Source: Balneolaceae bacterium UBA2956 (GTDB taxonomy: Bacteria > Bacteroidota > Rhodothermia > Balneolales > Balneolaceae). Taken from it: 64,000 bases of DNA. The notes beneath the pieces were generated by a model that worked only from the letters and a program-made list of their open reading frames with translations, had not been told where the DNA came from and did no database searches. Both the position numbers and the translations under genes were made by a program. Positions 8,931 through 18,565 of the stretch are shown in pieces. Within the stretch, counting starts at the first letter, position 1. Every line of letters starts with the position of its first letter. The stretch covers positions 67,503 through 131,502 of the forward strand of contig DEBM01000045.1 in assembly GCA_002348545.1 (NCBI GenBank). The letters are read 5' to 3'.

Positions 8931-10172
8931 TTAATACTTTGGATGCATGATAAAGTATTTTTTAACGGGCTGAGTTAACGCAATTATATTTTTCGTATCA
9001 GCAGCTTTGGAAAATTCAATCGCTACATCATTGTCAAGAATCCAAATACTATCATTTTTATATTTATAGGCCTCCGAAGTACTGTATTCGGTTCGAATGT
9101 AGTATTTCATGCTCTCATTATCGCTTGGTAGTCCTTTTTTTACAAGATATGCATGTGTCATTTTGTTTATTTTTTGAAGACTAGCCTTACCTGGGTTTTT
9201 ATCAAAAAAGCTAGCTCGAAATAAATTTCGGTTCAAAAACCGACTGCTTAAATCGGATAAAATAAGATCTTTAGCACTCTGCCAAGCTTTAATGCTTTGA
9301 TAAACATCATAATCGTCCAGTTGAGCATAGGCGCTGATAATGGATGTAGAGATACTTTTTTTAGCTGATGGTTGCTCGCGTAGGAAATAATCTAATTGAG
9401 TACTACCGCTTGGTACTGATTCTCCTTGTGCAAATAAATAAGTCACCCGCTTAAATATAGATCGAATGAGTGAATCGGCACTGAGTACGGTTTTATGAAG
9501 ATATACTTGCATATACATTAAACGCCGAGAAATAATATAGTTTTCGACGGCATAAATACCTTTTCGCTCTATTACGATGTTATTTTTATATACTCGCATC
9601 GTTTTAAGTATGCGTTGAATACCTATCGAACCTTCTGATACACCCGTAAAAAAGCTGTCTCTTTTTAGATAATCTAGTCGATCTAAATCGAGTTGTGATG
9701 ATACTAGTTGATGCAAAAATTTCTTGGGATGCTGATCGGTAAAAATATCTATGGCCGTATCCAGTGCCCCATTAAATTGACTATTTAATTCATGCATAAT
9801 TGCTAGGCTCATCATTTCGTGATTAAACTCACTAAGCAAAGAATGTTCAAGTGTATGAGATAATGGACCATGTCCAACATCGTGTAAAAGTAAACAAATG
9901 AGTGTACCCTCGTATTCCTGATTGCTTATTGTAGTATCTTTTTCACGTAAGTTATTTAGAACACGTTGGCCCAATTCTAAGGACCCTAATGCATGCGAGA
10001 AACGAGAGTGTTCTGCTGCTGGAAACACTAAATAACCCAAACCTAATTGCCGTATCCGCCTTAGCCGTTGGATGTAGGGATGGTCTATTAATTCAAGAAT
10101 AATTCCTTTAGGTACAGAGATAAATCCGTGAACTGGGTCATTAAATATTTTATAGCGGGTACTTTTATCCAT
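8931..10172 (-). CDS. HD-domain phosphohydrolase (dGTPase/SAMHD1-like)
   Basis: The 413-residue protein has the metal-binding HD signature: His60 in EHSRFSHALG, His97-Asp98 in LLHDVGHGPLSH, and Asp162/Asp167 in the LDLDRLDYLKRDS segment. This places it with the HD hydrolases related to dNTP triphosphohydrolases (YdhJ, SAMHD1). A nucleotide or nucleoside triphosphate substrate is likely from the family, but the exact substrate is unknown. It is downstream of a thioesterase gene on the same strand (5 bases apart), probably one transcript, and is convergent with folA. Confidence 0.85.
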   Translation of the reverse strand: MDKSTRYKIFNDPVHGFISVPKGIILELIDHPYIQRLRRIRQLGLGYLVFPAAEHSRFSHALGSLELGQRVLNNLREKDTTISNQEYEGTLICLLLHDVGHGPLSHTLEHSLLSEFNHEMMSLAIMHELNSQFNGALDTAIDIFTDQHPKKFLHQLVSSQLDLDRLDYLKRDSFFTGVSEGSIGIQRILKTMRVYKNNIVIERKGIYAVENYIISRRLMYMQVYLHKTVLSADSLIRSIFKRVTYLFAQGESVPSGSTQLDYFLREQPSAKKSISTSIISAYAQLDDYDVYQSIKAWQSAKDLILSDLSSRFLNRNLFRASFFDKNPGKASLQKINKMTHAYLVKKGLPSDNESMKYYIRTEYSTSEAYKYKNDSIWILDNDVAIEFSKAADTKNIIALTQPVKKYFIMHPKY

Positions 10173-10177
10173 ATCAC

Positions 10178-10621
10178 TTAATTAGGAGAGGAAGATAGGA
10201 AATAGTTGGAAAGCATCTTAGATGATAGGATATAAGTATGTCGCTGTTTTTGCAAATCGAACCAAGTTCCCATAAATTCAGCTATGGAACCCAATTGTTC
10301 AGTCTTAGAATTGTATGCTGCTTGTAAGACATAGACTAGAGATGCATTGACCCTAACTATATTGCTACAATTGAATGGAATGTCAGAATAAAGGGTAGGA
10401 GAATGATACTCAATTACTGATTTTCGTAGTATAATACAATTTTTTCTTACTATATCTTCAAACCATTCTGGTATTTTTTGAAGTATTTGTATTCTGGCTT
10501 CTTCATAATAACTCTTCAATAAAGCATTATTGACGTGAGATAAAGCGTCCATGTCGTTTAATCTTACGGACATTTGAGACCATTGTGGGAAACAATTTCG
10601 TATATATTGTTCAGGAATCAT
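10178..10621 (-). CDS. acyl-CoA thioesterase, 4HBT (hot-dog) family
   Basis: The 147-residue protein carries the 4-hydroxybenzoyl-CoA thioesterase signature: MDALSHVNNALLKSYYEEAR (residues about 24-43), with the acid at Asp25 and the HVNN turn, followed by the strands of a hot-dog fold. Such enzymes hydrolyse acyl-CoA thioesters in the cytosol; the acyl group cannot be told from sequence. Some family members deacylate acyl-ACP. It is the first gene of a two-gene minus-strand unit with the HD phosphohydrolase and is divergent from the M42 peptidase. Confidence 0.75.
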   Translation of the reverse strand: MIPEQYIRNCFPQWSQMSVRLNDMDALSHVNNALLKSYYEEARIQILQKIPEWFEDIVRKNCIILRKSVIEYHSPTLYSDIPFNCSNIVRVNASLVYVLQAAYNSKTEQLGSIAEFMGTWFDLQKQRHTYILSSKMLSNYFLSSSPN

Positions 10622-10714
10622 AAAAATGAAGAATTATACTTATATAGAAGGAGCTGAAATACGTATATTGACTAAATATAAATCTCCTAGAAAGGTAACC
10701 CAATTTTATTACAA

Positions 10715-11791
10715 ATGATTATTCCATCAGCACCTGAATTTTTAGAAACCCTTTTAACTACACCAAGTCCAACTGGTTACGAAGCAGCTGGCGTGAGAGT
10801 TTGGAAAGAGTATGTAGAGGATTTTGCTGATGAGGTTATTACTGATGCTTACGGGTCTTGTGCAGCAAAAGTTTTAACAAATGAAGAAGGACCAACTGTA
10901 TTGATAGAAGCACATTGCGATGAGATTGGAATGGTTGTTCAACATATTACCAAACAAGGCTTTGTATATGTGAATAAATTAGGTGGGAGTGATTCGACAA
11001 TAGCTAGAGCAAAAAAAGTGATTATTCATAACCAAAAAGCAAAAGTTGTAGGAATCACAGGTAATACCGCCATTCACTTACAGGATCAGAAAAATGGGGG
11101 AGGTAAAAAGCCTGCTTGGAAAGAAATATATATAGACATAGGTGTTACATCAAAAGAAGAAGCACTTAAATTAGTTCAAGTTGGTGATCCAATCACTTAT
11201 GAAGACAACTTTGAATTTTTAAACGATCACATTCTAACAGCTAGAGCGTTAGATAATCGAATTGGTGGATATATCGTAGCACAGGTGTTGCGTATGCTCA
11301 AAAATGTTTCCCAAGATTTACATGTAAATGCAGTGGCTTTGAATTCTGTACAGGAAGAGGTAGGAGGCTTTGGTGCACGTATGATGAGTTACCGGTTAAA
11401 TCCAGATCTGGCACTTGTAACCGATGTCACTCATGCTACAGATTCTCCAGGAATTGACCAAAAAGAACATGGAACTGTGATGTTAACTAAAGGTCCAAGT
11501 ATACAACATGGGGGCGCTAATCATCCGAGTGTTGTGCGTTATCTAGAAGAAATTGCTGTAAAACATAATATACAAATCCAACATGAGGCCACCAGCGTGA
11601 GAACGGGTACCGATACCGATAGTATCTTCTATCAAAGAACAGGTATACCATCCGCCTTAATTTCTCTGCCTTTGCGTTATATGCACTCTCCCGTTGAAAT
11701 TTGTTCTATGCATGATGTAAAATTACTAATAAAGCTTATGTTCGAGTCGATTGTTGGATTAAAGGCTGATCAGCGTTTCAGTGTCCACTAA
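10715..11791 (+). CDS. M42 family glutamyl/leucyl aminopeptidase
   Basis: M42 peptidases are large tetrahedral (TET-type) cytosolic aminopeptidases with a di-metal centre. The 358-residue protein has the usual ligands in order: His in IEAHCDEIGM, Asp in ARALDNRIGG, Glu-Glu in SVQEEVGGFGA, Asp in LVTDVTHATD and His in YMHSPVEICS. A PDZ-like lid domain interrupts the peptidase domain. Substrate specificity cannot be assigned. Its 3' end overlaps the sua5 stop on the opposite strand by 14 bases (11778-11791). Confidence 0.92.
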   Translation: MIIPSAPEFLETLLTTPSPTGYEAAGVRVWKEYVEDFADEVITDAYGSCAAKVLTNEEGPTVLIEAHCDEIGMVVQHITKQGFVYVNKLGGSDSTIARAKKVIIHNQKAKVVGITGNTAIHLQDQKNGGGKKPAWKEIYIDIGVTSKEEALKLVQVGDPITYEDNFEFLNDHILTARALDNRIGGYIVAQVLRMLKNVSQDLHVNAVALNSVQEEVGGFGARMMSYRLNPDLALVTDVTHATDSPGIDQKEHGTVMLTKGPSIQHGGANHPSVVRYLEEIAVKHNIQIQHEATSVRTGTDTDSIFYQRTGIPSALISLPLRYMHSPVEICSMHDVKLLIKLMFESIVGLKADQRFSVH

Positions 11792-12830
11792 TTGCCTTTT
11801 CAATTCTGTTTATAAGCGCCTCTTTTAAGTCATTTGAGAATGGATGCCGACGAATATCTTGAACAAAAATATGTGTATAATTTTCCAAGTCAGCTATTCT
11901 AAAGGTATCATATAGGAGTTGCCCAAAACGCTCCCAAGTACCCTCGCAATAGACTAAATGGAATCCATGATCCGTGGATTGCTCTAAGAAATCTTTAATA
12001 TCAGGTATAAGGTTATCAAGGAGTAAAACAATGCTGTTTAATTGTGTTCCCTTAAGTTGCTCAATATTGGAAAGCCACACTATCTTAGCTTTAGGAGCAT
12101 AATGTCGATATTTAAGCCCAGGGCTTGGTATATTTTTTGATGAACTTGTAGCATCTTGTTCGATTTGGTTAGAAGTGTAATATTTAACTGAACCAAATTC
12201 TGATAGCTGTTCAGCACTGATTGCCCCAGGTCGGTAGATAATCATATTGTTGTGCGACGCCTTATATGGATAATTTAATTTATTTCCCTCGGTAGTCATG
12301 AAATAGCTGGGTCTGCAACTTAAAACAGTTGATTCAAGTCCTATGCTACAAATTCCTCCATCTAATACAGGGAAATCCTCGCCAAAATCGCTTAATACGT
12401 GCTCTTTCTTTGTTGGGCTAGGGGTCCCAGATAGATTAGCACTTGGAGCAACCAGAGGGCCTGTTTTTTGTAACAAATCTAAACATAGTCGATGATTAGG
12501 CATGCGTACAGCTACGGTTTCAAGGCCAGCAGTTACGGCATCAAGTACGGTTGTTCTCCGTGGAAGTAATAATGTAAGGGGGCCTGGCCATAATTTTTTT
12601 ATTATACTTAACTCTAACTCCATCAATCGTTTGGATATTTCACCTAACTGTTCAAGTGAGCCAATATGAACAATAAGGGGGTTATCTAACGGACGTTTTT
12701 TAATAGTGAATATCTCTTGTATAGCAAGTAGCTTAGTTGCGTCAGCAGCAAGACCATAAACGGTTTCAGTGGGAATAGCTACTATCCCACCTAATTTTAA
12801 ACGTTTTGCAGCTTCATCAATATCCAGCAT
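11778..12830 (-). CDS. sua5: threonylcarbamoyl-AMP synthase, Sua5 type
   Basis: The enzyme makes L-threonylcarbamoyl-adenylate from Thr, bicarbonate and ATP for the t6A37 modification of ANN-decoding tRNAs. The N-terminal YrdC domain (about 1-195) shows IPTETVYGLAADA, KKRPLDNPLIVHI and PSANLSG motifs. A linker and a C-terminal Sua5 domain (about 230-350) make this the two-domain Sua5 form rather than the short TsaC form. It lies 2 bases downstream of mfd at the end of a four-gene minus-strand operon. Confidence 0.92.
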   Translation of the reverse strand: MLDIDEAAKRLKLGGIVAIPTETVYGLAADATKLLAIQEIFTIKKRPLDNPLIVHIGSLEQLGEISKRLMELELSIIKKLWPGPLTLLLPRRTTVLDAVTAGLETVAVRMPNHRLCLDLLQKTGPLVAPSANLSGTPSPTKKEHVLSDFGEDFPVLDGGICSIGLESTVLSCRPSYFMTTEGNKLNYPYKASHNNMIIYRPGAISAEQLSEFGSVKYYTSNQIEQDATSSSKNIPSPGLKYRHYAPKAKIVWLSNIEQLKGTQLNSIVLLLDNLIPDIKDFLEQSTDHGFHLVYCEGTWERFGQLLYDTFRIADLENYTHIFVQDIRRHPFSNDLKEALINRIEKAISGH

Positions 12831-12832
12831 AG

Positions 12833-15800
12833 CTAATGACTCTCATATATTTTTCTAAGCAAATCAATGGCATCCGATAAATTATCTACATCTTCAAACA
12901 TAAAACGTATAGCATCATCTTTTTGTATCATGGTATGATTATCTCCCATCACCTTTTTAATGTGATTGAGTATATTGGAAAATAAAGGAACTTCATAGTA
13001 CGATCGTCCAAGTTTACTTTTTACTTTAGGACACATACACCACATCTTACCTACTCGTAAAGTAATTTTAACAAAATATAAGTTGGAGGCATAGAATTGA
13101 ATCTTTTTGCTTTGCCATAACCGAATGGCTTCCTTAGGAAAGAGGCCAAATCGGTCTTCAACTTCAGATTTCCAATCTTCAATTTCTTCAATTGTATTGG
13201 CTTTGGCTAACTTTCGATAGAGATTTAGTCGTTCCACATTATCGGTCACATATTGTTGAGGAAGCAATGCGGGTTCATCCATTTCTATTTGTGTTTCGGG
13301 TATAGTTAATTTTTTTTCTCCACCCTCAAATAAATGATTGAATTCGCTTTCTTTTACTTCTTGCACAGCTTCATCCAATATTTTGGTATACAATTCGAAA
13401 CCAATATCATTTATAAAGCCACTTTGCTCTCCACCCAGTATATCTCCTGCACCTCGAATATCAAGGTCACGCATGGCAATATTAAAACCTGATCCCAAAT
13501 CCGAAAACTCTTCCAGGGCAATAAGTCTTTTACGTGCCTCTGAGGTTAATTGTTCGATTGAGCGGGTAATTAAATAGCAAAAGGCCTTACGATTAGATCG
13601 ACCTACCCGACCTCTGAGTTGATGCAATTCTGATAGGCCAAAACGGTCAGCATCGTTTATAATTATAGTATTAGCATTACTGATGTCGATCCCATTTTCT
13701 ATGATATTAGTTGAGATCAGTACATCGAATCGATGATTGTAAAAATCATGAATAATTTTCTCCAATTCAGTGACTTTCATTTGTCCATGAGCATATCTTA
13801 TTCTAATATCAGGGACTAATGTGTGAATCATATTAGCAACCTCTTCAATATTTCCAACCTTGTTATGAATAAAAAAGGCTTGACCTCCACGGGAAATTTC
13901 TTGCATTAGAGCATCTCTAATTAGTGCCTCATCAAAGGAGTGAATTTCAGTCTGAACTGGACGTCTGTTGTATGGAGGAGTAGTTATAATACTCAAATCT
14001 CGTGCACCCATAAGAGAGAATTGTAATGTTCTTGGGATAGGTGTTGCCGTGAGAGTGAGTACATCAACGGTCGCTTTTAACGCTTTTAATTTTTCCTTAG
14101 CGGATACTCCAAACCGTTGTTCTTCGTCGATTATAATTAAGCCTAAATCTTTAAATGAGATGTCTTTGGATAGTATTCTATGGGTCCCAATAAGAATATC
14201 TACTTCACCTGTACTCACGCCTTTGAGTATTCTTTTTTGATCTTTTGTACTCTTAAACCTCGACAGAGCCTCTACTATAACCGGGAAGTCATTCATCCTT
14301 TTACTAAATGTTTTGAGATGCTGATCGGCCAAAAGGGTGGTAGGTACGAGTATAGCTACCTGCTTATTATCCATAACGGCTTTGAAAGAAGAGCGTATGG
14401 CTACCTCTGTTTTTCCAAAGCCAACATCACCACAGACCAAGCGGTCCATAGGTTGCTCATTCATCATATCCTCTTTCACCGCTTTAATAGCTGAGTCTTG
14501 GTCTAGAGTCTCTTCAAATTCAAATCTAGCTTCCATTTCAACCTGCCATGCATTATCTGCTGAATATGCAAAAGCTTTTTGCATCTTTCTTTTGGCATAT
14601 AATTCAATAAGTTCACGAGCAATATTTTTAACTTTTTTTCGTGTTTGAGCTTTTTTTCGTGCCCACTCACCGGATCCTAATATAGTGACTCTAGGCGCAA
14701 CGCCTTCTTTTGATGAGTATTTTTGCAGCTTATGTAGGCTACTTAGATTGACATAAAGAGTTGAATTTTTCTGGTATTGTATGACGACTACTTCCTGAAG
14801 CACTCCCTTCACCTCAATCTTTTTAAAGCCAGAAAATTTTCCGATTCCATAATCGATATGCACTACATAATCACCTAGATTTAAGTCATAGATTTCTTTA
14901 AAGGATATACCACCGGAATATTTTCTTTTTTTAATTTTTGGCCGATGATATCGGTTGAATATCTGATGGTCGGTGTAGACAGCAATTTTTTGACTTTCAA
15001 GTATAAAACCTTTACTCAGAGACTGACTGAGTAAGGCATAAGTATGGCTTGGAGAAGATGAAGGTAGTAATTCATAAAACCGGTCAACTTGACCTTGATT
15101 GTCACAACAAATATAGGTTTTAAATCCTTGTTTACTTTGACGTTCTATATTTTCAATGACCTGTTTAATAATGCCATTAAAATCTGGTTGAGGGCGAGCA
15201 CCAAAAGTAAGGGTTTGGTTATAATCTATGCCTTCAGTAAATCCTGTATAACTCAGGCTAGTCGCTTTTTGATGTGTAATATCCCTAAATGAAACTGCAT
15301 TTAGAAATAATTTATCTGGAGAAATCTCATGCTCTTTTGGGTTGAAACGCTGAAGAGCATCATCATAAAGCTTTGTAAGATGACTAATAATTAAAGATTC
15401 GTCTTTCACTATAAAATGCACTTTTTCTGCTAAGAAATGCAAAAGACTCTGTAAGTTTTCCTGCTTTACATTTGATATATCTGGAACAATCGATACTCGA
15501 TCTAGAAAGGCTACTGAACGTTGAGAATCGGCGTCAAATTCACGAATACTTTCGATTTCATTACCAAAGAATTCAACACGGATTGGGTATTCACCTGAAT
15601 ACGGGTAAATATCTAGAATGCCACCACGAATGGCCATTTCACCTGGCTCATCGACGAAACGTACATTTTTATACCCATGTGATGCTAAATGTTGCTGAAT
15701 ATCTTCAAATTGATATTCTTGCGATTTTTCGAGTTCAAGTTTAGCTGATTGAAAAGTTTCTGGATCTTGTACAAAATCAAAAAGTCCTTCTGCAGAGCAC

Positions 15801-16192
15801 AGGATAATAAAGTCATTTTTTTCAGTGATTTTTTGCAAGACTTCAGTCCTTTGAACCATTGAACTGATATCTAAAATAGCGTCTTTATCGTAGGGTCGAC
15901 GTTTAAGTGCTGGAAAAGTAAGTACTTTTGAAATACTTAATTCCAGTAAGTCACTCTCCATAACTTGCATTTCTTCGTCGCTCTGACAAATAAAGATAAT
16001 AGGCTTCGAATGATTTAATCCTGCAATCAAAAATGATAGTAAAGAGCCTACTGCTTTCTTTAATTCAATTATTATTGGTCTTTCTTGAACAGATATCTTG
16101 GACTCAGATTCTTTGATAAGCCGGTAGTACTGTCGAAAGGATGAATCTTGTATAATATCTTTTACAAGATTCATCTTAGAATGATTACTCAT
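12833..16192 (-). CDS. mfd: transcription-repair coupling factor Mfd
   Basis: Mfd is a DNA translocase that removes RNA polymerase stalled at lesions and recruits UvrA. The 1119-residue protein has the full order: UvrB-homology region (about 1-330), CarD-like RNA polymerase interaction domain (near LGDYVVHIDYGIGKFSG), Walker A GDVGFGKTE (about 588-596), DEEQRFG box (about 687), helicase C domain with HQLRGRVGR, and a C-terminal TRCF domain (about 980-1115). It sits 2 bases after the BatA-type gene and 2 bases before sua5, so transcription with both is likely. Confidence 0.96.
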   Translation of the reverse strand: MSNHSKMNLVKDIIQDSSFRQYYRLIKESESKISVQERPIIIELKKAVGSLLSFLIAGLNHSKPIIFICQSDEEMQVMESDLLELSISKVLTFPALKRRPYDKDAILDISSMVQRTEVLQKITEKNDFIILCSAEGLFDFVQDPETFQSAKLELEKSQEYQFEDIQQHLASHGYKNVRFVDEPGEMAIRGGILDIYPYSGEYPIRVEFFGNEIESIREFDADSQRSVAFLDRVSIVPDISNVKQENLQSLLHFLAEKVHFIVKDESLIISHLTKLYDDALQRFNPKEHEISPDKLFLNAVSFRDITHQKATSLSYTGFTEGIDYNQTLTFGARPQPDFNGIIKQVIENIERQSKQGFKTYICCDNQGQVDRFYELLPSSSPSHTYALLSQSLSKGFILESQKIAVYTDHQIFNRYHRPKIKKRKYSGGISFKEIYDLNLGDYVVHIDYGIGKFSGFKKIEVKGVLQEVVVIQYQKNSTLYVNLSSLHKLQKYSSKEGVAPRVTILGSGEWARKKAQTRKKVKNIARELIELYAKRKMQKAFAYSADNAWQVEMEARFEFEETLDQDSAIKAVKEDMMNEQPMDRLVCGDVGFGKTEVAIRSSFKAVMDNKQVAILVPTTLLADQHLKTFSKRMNDFPVIVEALSRFKSTKDQKRILKGVSTGEVDILIGTHRILSKDISFKDLGLIIIDEEQRFGVSAKEKLKALKATVDVLTLTATPIPRTLQFSLMGARDLSIITTPPYNRRPVQTEIHSFDEALIRDALMQEISRGGQAFFIHNKVGNIEEVANMIHTLVPDIRIRYAHGQMKVTELEKIIHDFYNHRFDVLISTNIIENGIDISNANTIIINDADRFGLSELHQLRGRVGRSNRKAFCYLITRSIEQLTSEARKRLIALEEFSDLGSGFNIAMRDLDIRGAGDILGGEQSGFINDIGFELYTKILDEAVQEVKESEFNHLFEGGEKKLTIPETQIEMDEPALLPQQYVTDNVERLNLYRKLAKANTIEEIEDWKSEVEDRFGLFPKEAIRLWQSKKIQFYASNLYFVKITLRVGKMWCMCPKVKSKLGRSYYEVPLFSNILNHIKKVMGDNHTMIQKDDAIRFMFEDVDNLSDAIDLLRKIYESH

Positions 16193-16194
16193 TA

Positions 16195-17193
16195 TTAGAC
16201 CTCAACTATTGAACGCAAAACAAATTGCTTGAGAAGAAAGTAGCCAGTCATAAATAGTAGACTCAATGCTATATAGATAGGATAAAGATCGGTGAAATCG
16301 GTGTAGATAATTTCTTCTACTTTAGTTCGTTCAAGGGTATCTATCTCTTGGTAAATTCTCAGTAATTCTTGGGAATCAGTAGCTCTATAATACTTCCCAC
16401 CCGTTAGCTCAGCTACACGTAGTAACATTTCTTCATCTAAATCTACCTGAATATTACGATATCTACGCCCAAAAATTGGATCATCAACCGGATATGGAGC
16501 GGTTCCTCGGGATCCTGCTCCAATTGTATATATTTTAATATCATAAGCGATAGCTAAATCAGCTGCGGTTACAGGGTCTATTTCACCTGCATTATTTTGT
16601 CCATCAGTGAGTAATATGATTACTTTACTTTTTGCTTCACTGTCCTTGAGTCTATTGACAGAGGTAGCAATACCCATCCCAATAGCTGTTCCGTCTTGAA
16701 TTACTCCCATTTCAACTTCATCAACTAATTCTTTTAAAAGTCGGTAGTCTAATGTTGGAGGGCAAACTGTAAAACTTTGCATGGCAAATGAAACTAATCC
16801 AATACGATCTGAAATACGTTGATCTATGAATTCTTTTGCAACTTCTCTTGCTGCTTCGAATCGATTAGGCTTTAAATCCTCAGCTTTCATAGATGATGAG
16901 ATATCCAATGTCAAAACGATATCAATACCCTCTGCATTTCGCTCAACAGTGGTCAATTGTTCTTGTGGTCGAGCTAGGCCGTAAATTAAACACGCAATGC
17001 CAAGTATGAAGAAAAGTTGCTCTAACCAATGCAGGTACTGCTTGCCATTACCTTGTAAATTTTTGAACGCTTCTGTATCTGAAAATAAAAGAGCAGGCTT
17101 TTTCTTATACAGAAAGCGATAGACATAAATGACCACGATAAACGGAATAATCAAGTAAGCCCAAAGCCATATTGGATCTCCGAATTCAATCAT
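16195..17193 (-). CDS. BatA-type von Willebrand factor A membrane protein
   Basis: The 332 residues comprise two N-terminal membrane helices (about 9-28 and 58-76), a VWA domain (about 90-290) with an intact metal-ion-dependent adhesion site (Asp97, Ser99, Ser101 in TLDISSSM; later LLTDGQNNAG), and a C-terminal membrane helix (about 305-323). This layout is that of BatA proteins of Bacteroidota aerotolerance-type operons, usually linked to DUF58 and MoxR ATPase genes. Its molecular role is not settled. It overlaps the preceding gene by 4 bases and is followed 2 bases later by mfd. Confidence 0.82.
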   Translation of the reverse strand: MIEFGDPIWLWAYLIIPFIVVIYVYRFLYKKKPALLFSDTEAFKNLQGNGKQYLHWLEQLFFILGIACLIYGLARPQEQLTTVERNAEGIDIVLTLDISSSMKAEDLKPNRFEAAREVAKEFIDQRISDRIGLVSFAMQSFTVCPPTLDYRLLKELVDEVEMGVIQDGTAIGMGIATSVNRLKDSEAKSKVIILLTDGQNNAGEIDPVTAADLAIAYDIKIYTIGAGSRGTAPYPVDDPIFGRRYRNIQVDLDEEMLLRVAELTGGKYYRATDSQELLRIYQEIDTLERTKVEEIIYTDFTDLYPIYIALSLLFMTGYFLLKQFVLRSIVEV

Positions 17194-18269
17194 GACAGAA
17201 AATCATCTTTTTGAAAATTTTGTGAATAACCATGAAGGTCTTCAAATTCTTTTTTATGAGTGTGAAGGCGTCTTTTATGCCGTTCAAAGAGTAGATCTAT
17301 GCAAGCAAAAGACTCATCTAAAAGGAACCGTATTTGCTCTTCATTAGGCTTATATTTGGCAAATTTGACTCGATCTGCATTGATCAGTAAACTCCCAATT
17401 TTCTGAATTATGTCAGTTGATTCAGCCACCTTATTGAGGTAATCGAGTAATTCTCGAGAGGTAGATTCTAAGGCTGGAAAACCATAAAGCTCTTCATAAT
17501 AAACTCGGAATGCATCACTTACACGTGAGTAATAGATTTTGATAGTAATTTCGGTTTTTGGAAATTCGTCATCTTGAATAAATTCTAATTTACTTTTTAA
17601 GGCTCCTAAAGGGGACTCATAAACTGGTAGTTCTGAGAACTGTATAGGCTCAGTTATTATTTTTTGAGAACGGTGATGCCACCATAAAAAAGTTAGTATT
17701 GCTAAAACAATTCCAATAATAAAAATATACAACCATGGGCTAGAAAAGGAATAATTTGGTTTAATCGGATTTAATTCAAGTGAATCACCACGTGCTGTAA
17801 TTAGTTCTAGCTTTGAGCTAAATGGTAAACGAATGGGTGGGGCTATTATCGAAAAGGTGTCTTCCTTGGCCTTGTATAATATTTGCAAACCACTTAGCAG
17901 CAGATCCTGATTACCAAAGTATTGAAAGGTATAAACAACACTATCTTTAAAAGCAGTTGACCCATAGCTGGCATCTCTAAGAAAAAGACTTGGAGGGAAA
18001 TAGCTAGAATCTGGGAAGATAATTTCATATTCAATACGTGATGGGGTAGCCATGGTAATTTTGAATGGAGTCGAAATGCGAACAGAGTCGGTTTCTGAAT
18101 AAATTCGTAGTTCATTCTTTAATTGTAGTTCAAATGGGGCTTCGTTGTTTGTGCGAGTCTGAATTTGCGCATGACTTGTAATGGAGCTAAAGTAAGTCCA
18201 CGAAATAATTAAGCATAATACAAAAGTATTACATCCAAGAAGGTTGTTCGAGTTCTTTTTAGGGTACAT
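17190..18269 (-). CDS. predicted membrane protein of the Bat-type locus
   Basis: I do not recognise a named family with confidence. The 359 residues begin with a probable signal peptide ending near an AQ cleavage-like site (about 35). A beta-rich exported segment follows (about 36-170). Next come one membrane helix (about 173-193, YIFIIGIVLAILTFLWW) and a charged cytosolic helical domain to the end. The architecture and the position directly before BatA (4-base overlap) fit the membrane proteins that accompany DUF58 and BatA genes in Bacteroidota. It is the first gene of the operon with BatA, mfd and sua5. Confidence 0.65.
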   Translation of the reverse strand: MYPKKNSNNLLGCNTFVLCLIISWTYFSSITSHAQIQTRTNNEAPFELQLKNELRIYSETDSVRISTPFKITMATPSRIEYEIIFPDSSYFPPSLFLRDASYGSTAFKDSVVYTFQYFGNQDLLLSGLQILYKAKEDTFSIIAPPIRLPFSSKLELITARGDSLELNPIKPNYSFSSPWLYIFIIGIVLAILTFLWWHHRSQKIITEPIQFSELPVYESPLGALKSKLEFIQDDEFPKTEITIKIYYSRVSDAFRVYYEELYGFPALESTSRELLDYLNKVAESTDIIQKIGSLLINADRVKFAKYKPNEEQIRFLLDESFACIDLLFERHKRRLHTHKKEFEDLHGYSQNFQKDDFLS

Positions 18270-18565
18270 TATTCATATCTTTCTTTCGAATAATTGCGCT
18301 AAATGACTTTTATGAGTTTGTAACAATCACGTTTTTTCTGACTTCCTTTGCAGTATACGCATAGTTAAAGATGCATATACTCTTGTGGTACTATCAAGCA
18401 ATTCAAACAATATAAAATACTAACTATCAAACTTAATTAGGTGGTTATTTTGTTTGAAATGGTAGGAATTGTAAGTTTATTTGGATTATCTGCAAGATCT
18501 ATGCAGTACCGGTTACGTTTAACAATGAAAATAAAGTGTTTGTATTTATTCATTATACTGCCTAA
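18270..18565. other. divergent intergenic region upstream of Bat locus and M23 gene
   Basis: This roughly 300-base region separates two divergently transcribed genes and must hold promoters for both. I see no convincing hairpin, RNA gene or repeat. A 36-codon frame, ATG at 18459 to TGA at 18567-18569, ends in an ATGA overlap with the 18566 start codon of the M23 gene; it has no recognisable similarity and could be chance. Confidence 0.4.

Noticed and set aside
14180..14648. Long plus-strand frames inside mfd
   Set aside because: They lie antisense to conserved helicase motifs and have no recognisable protein features; shadow frames.
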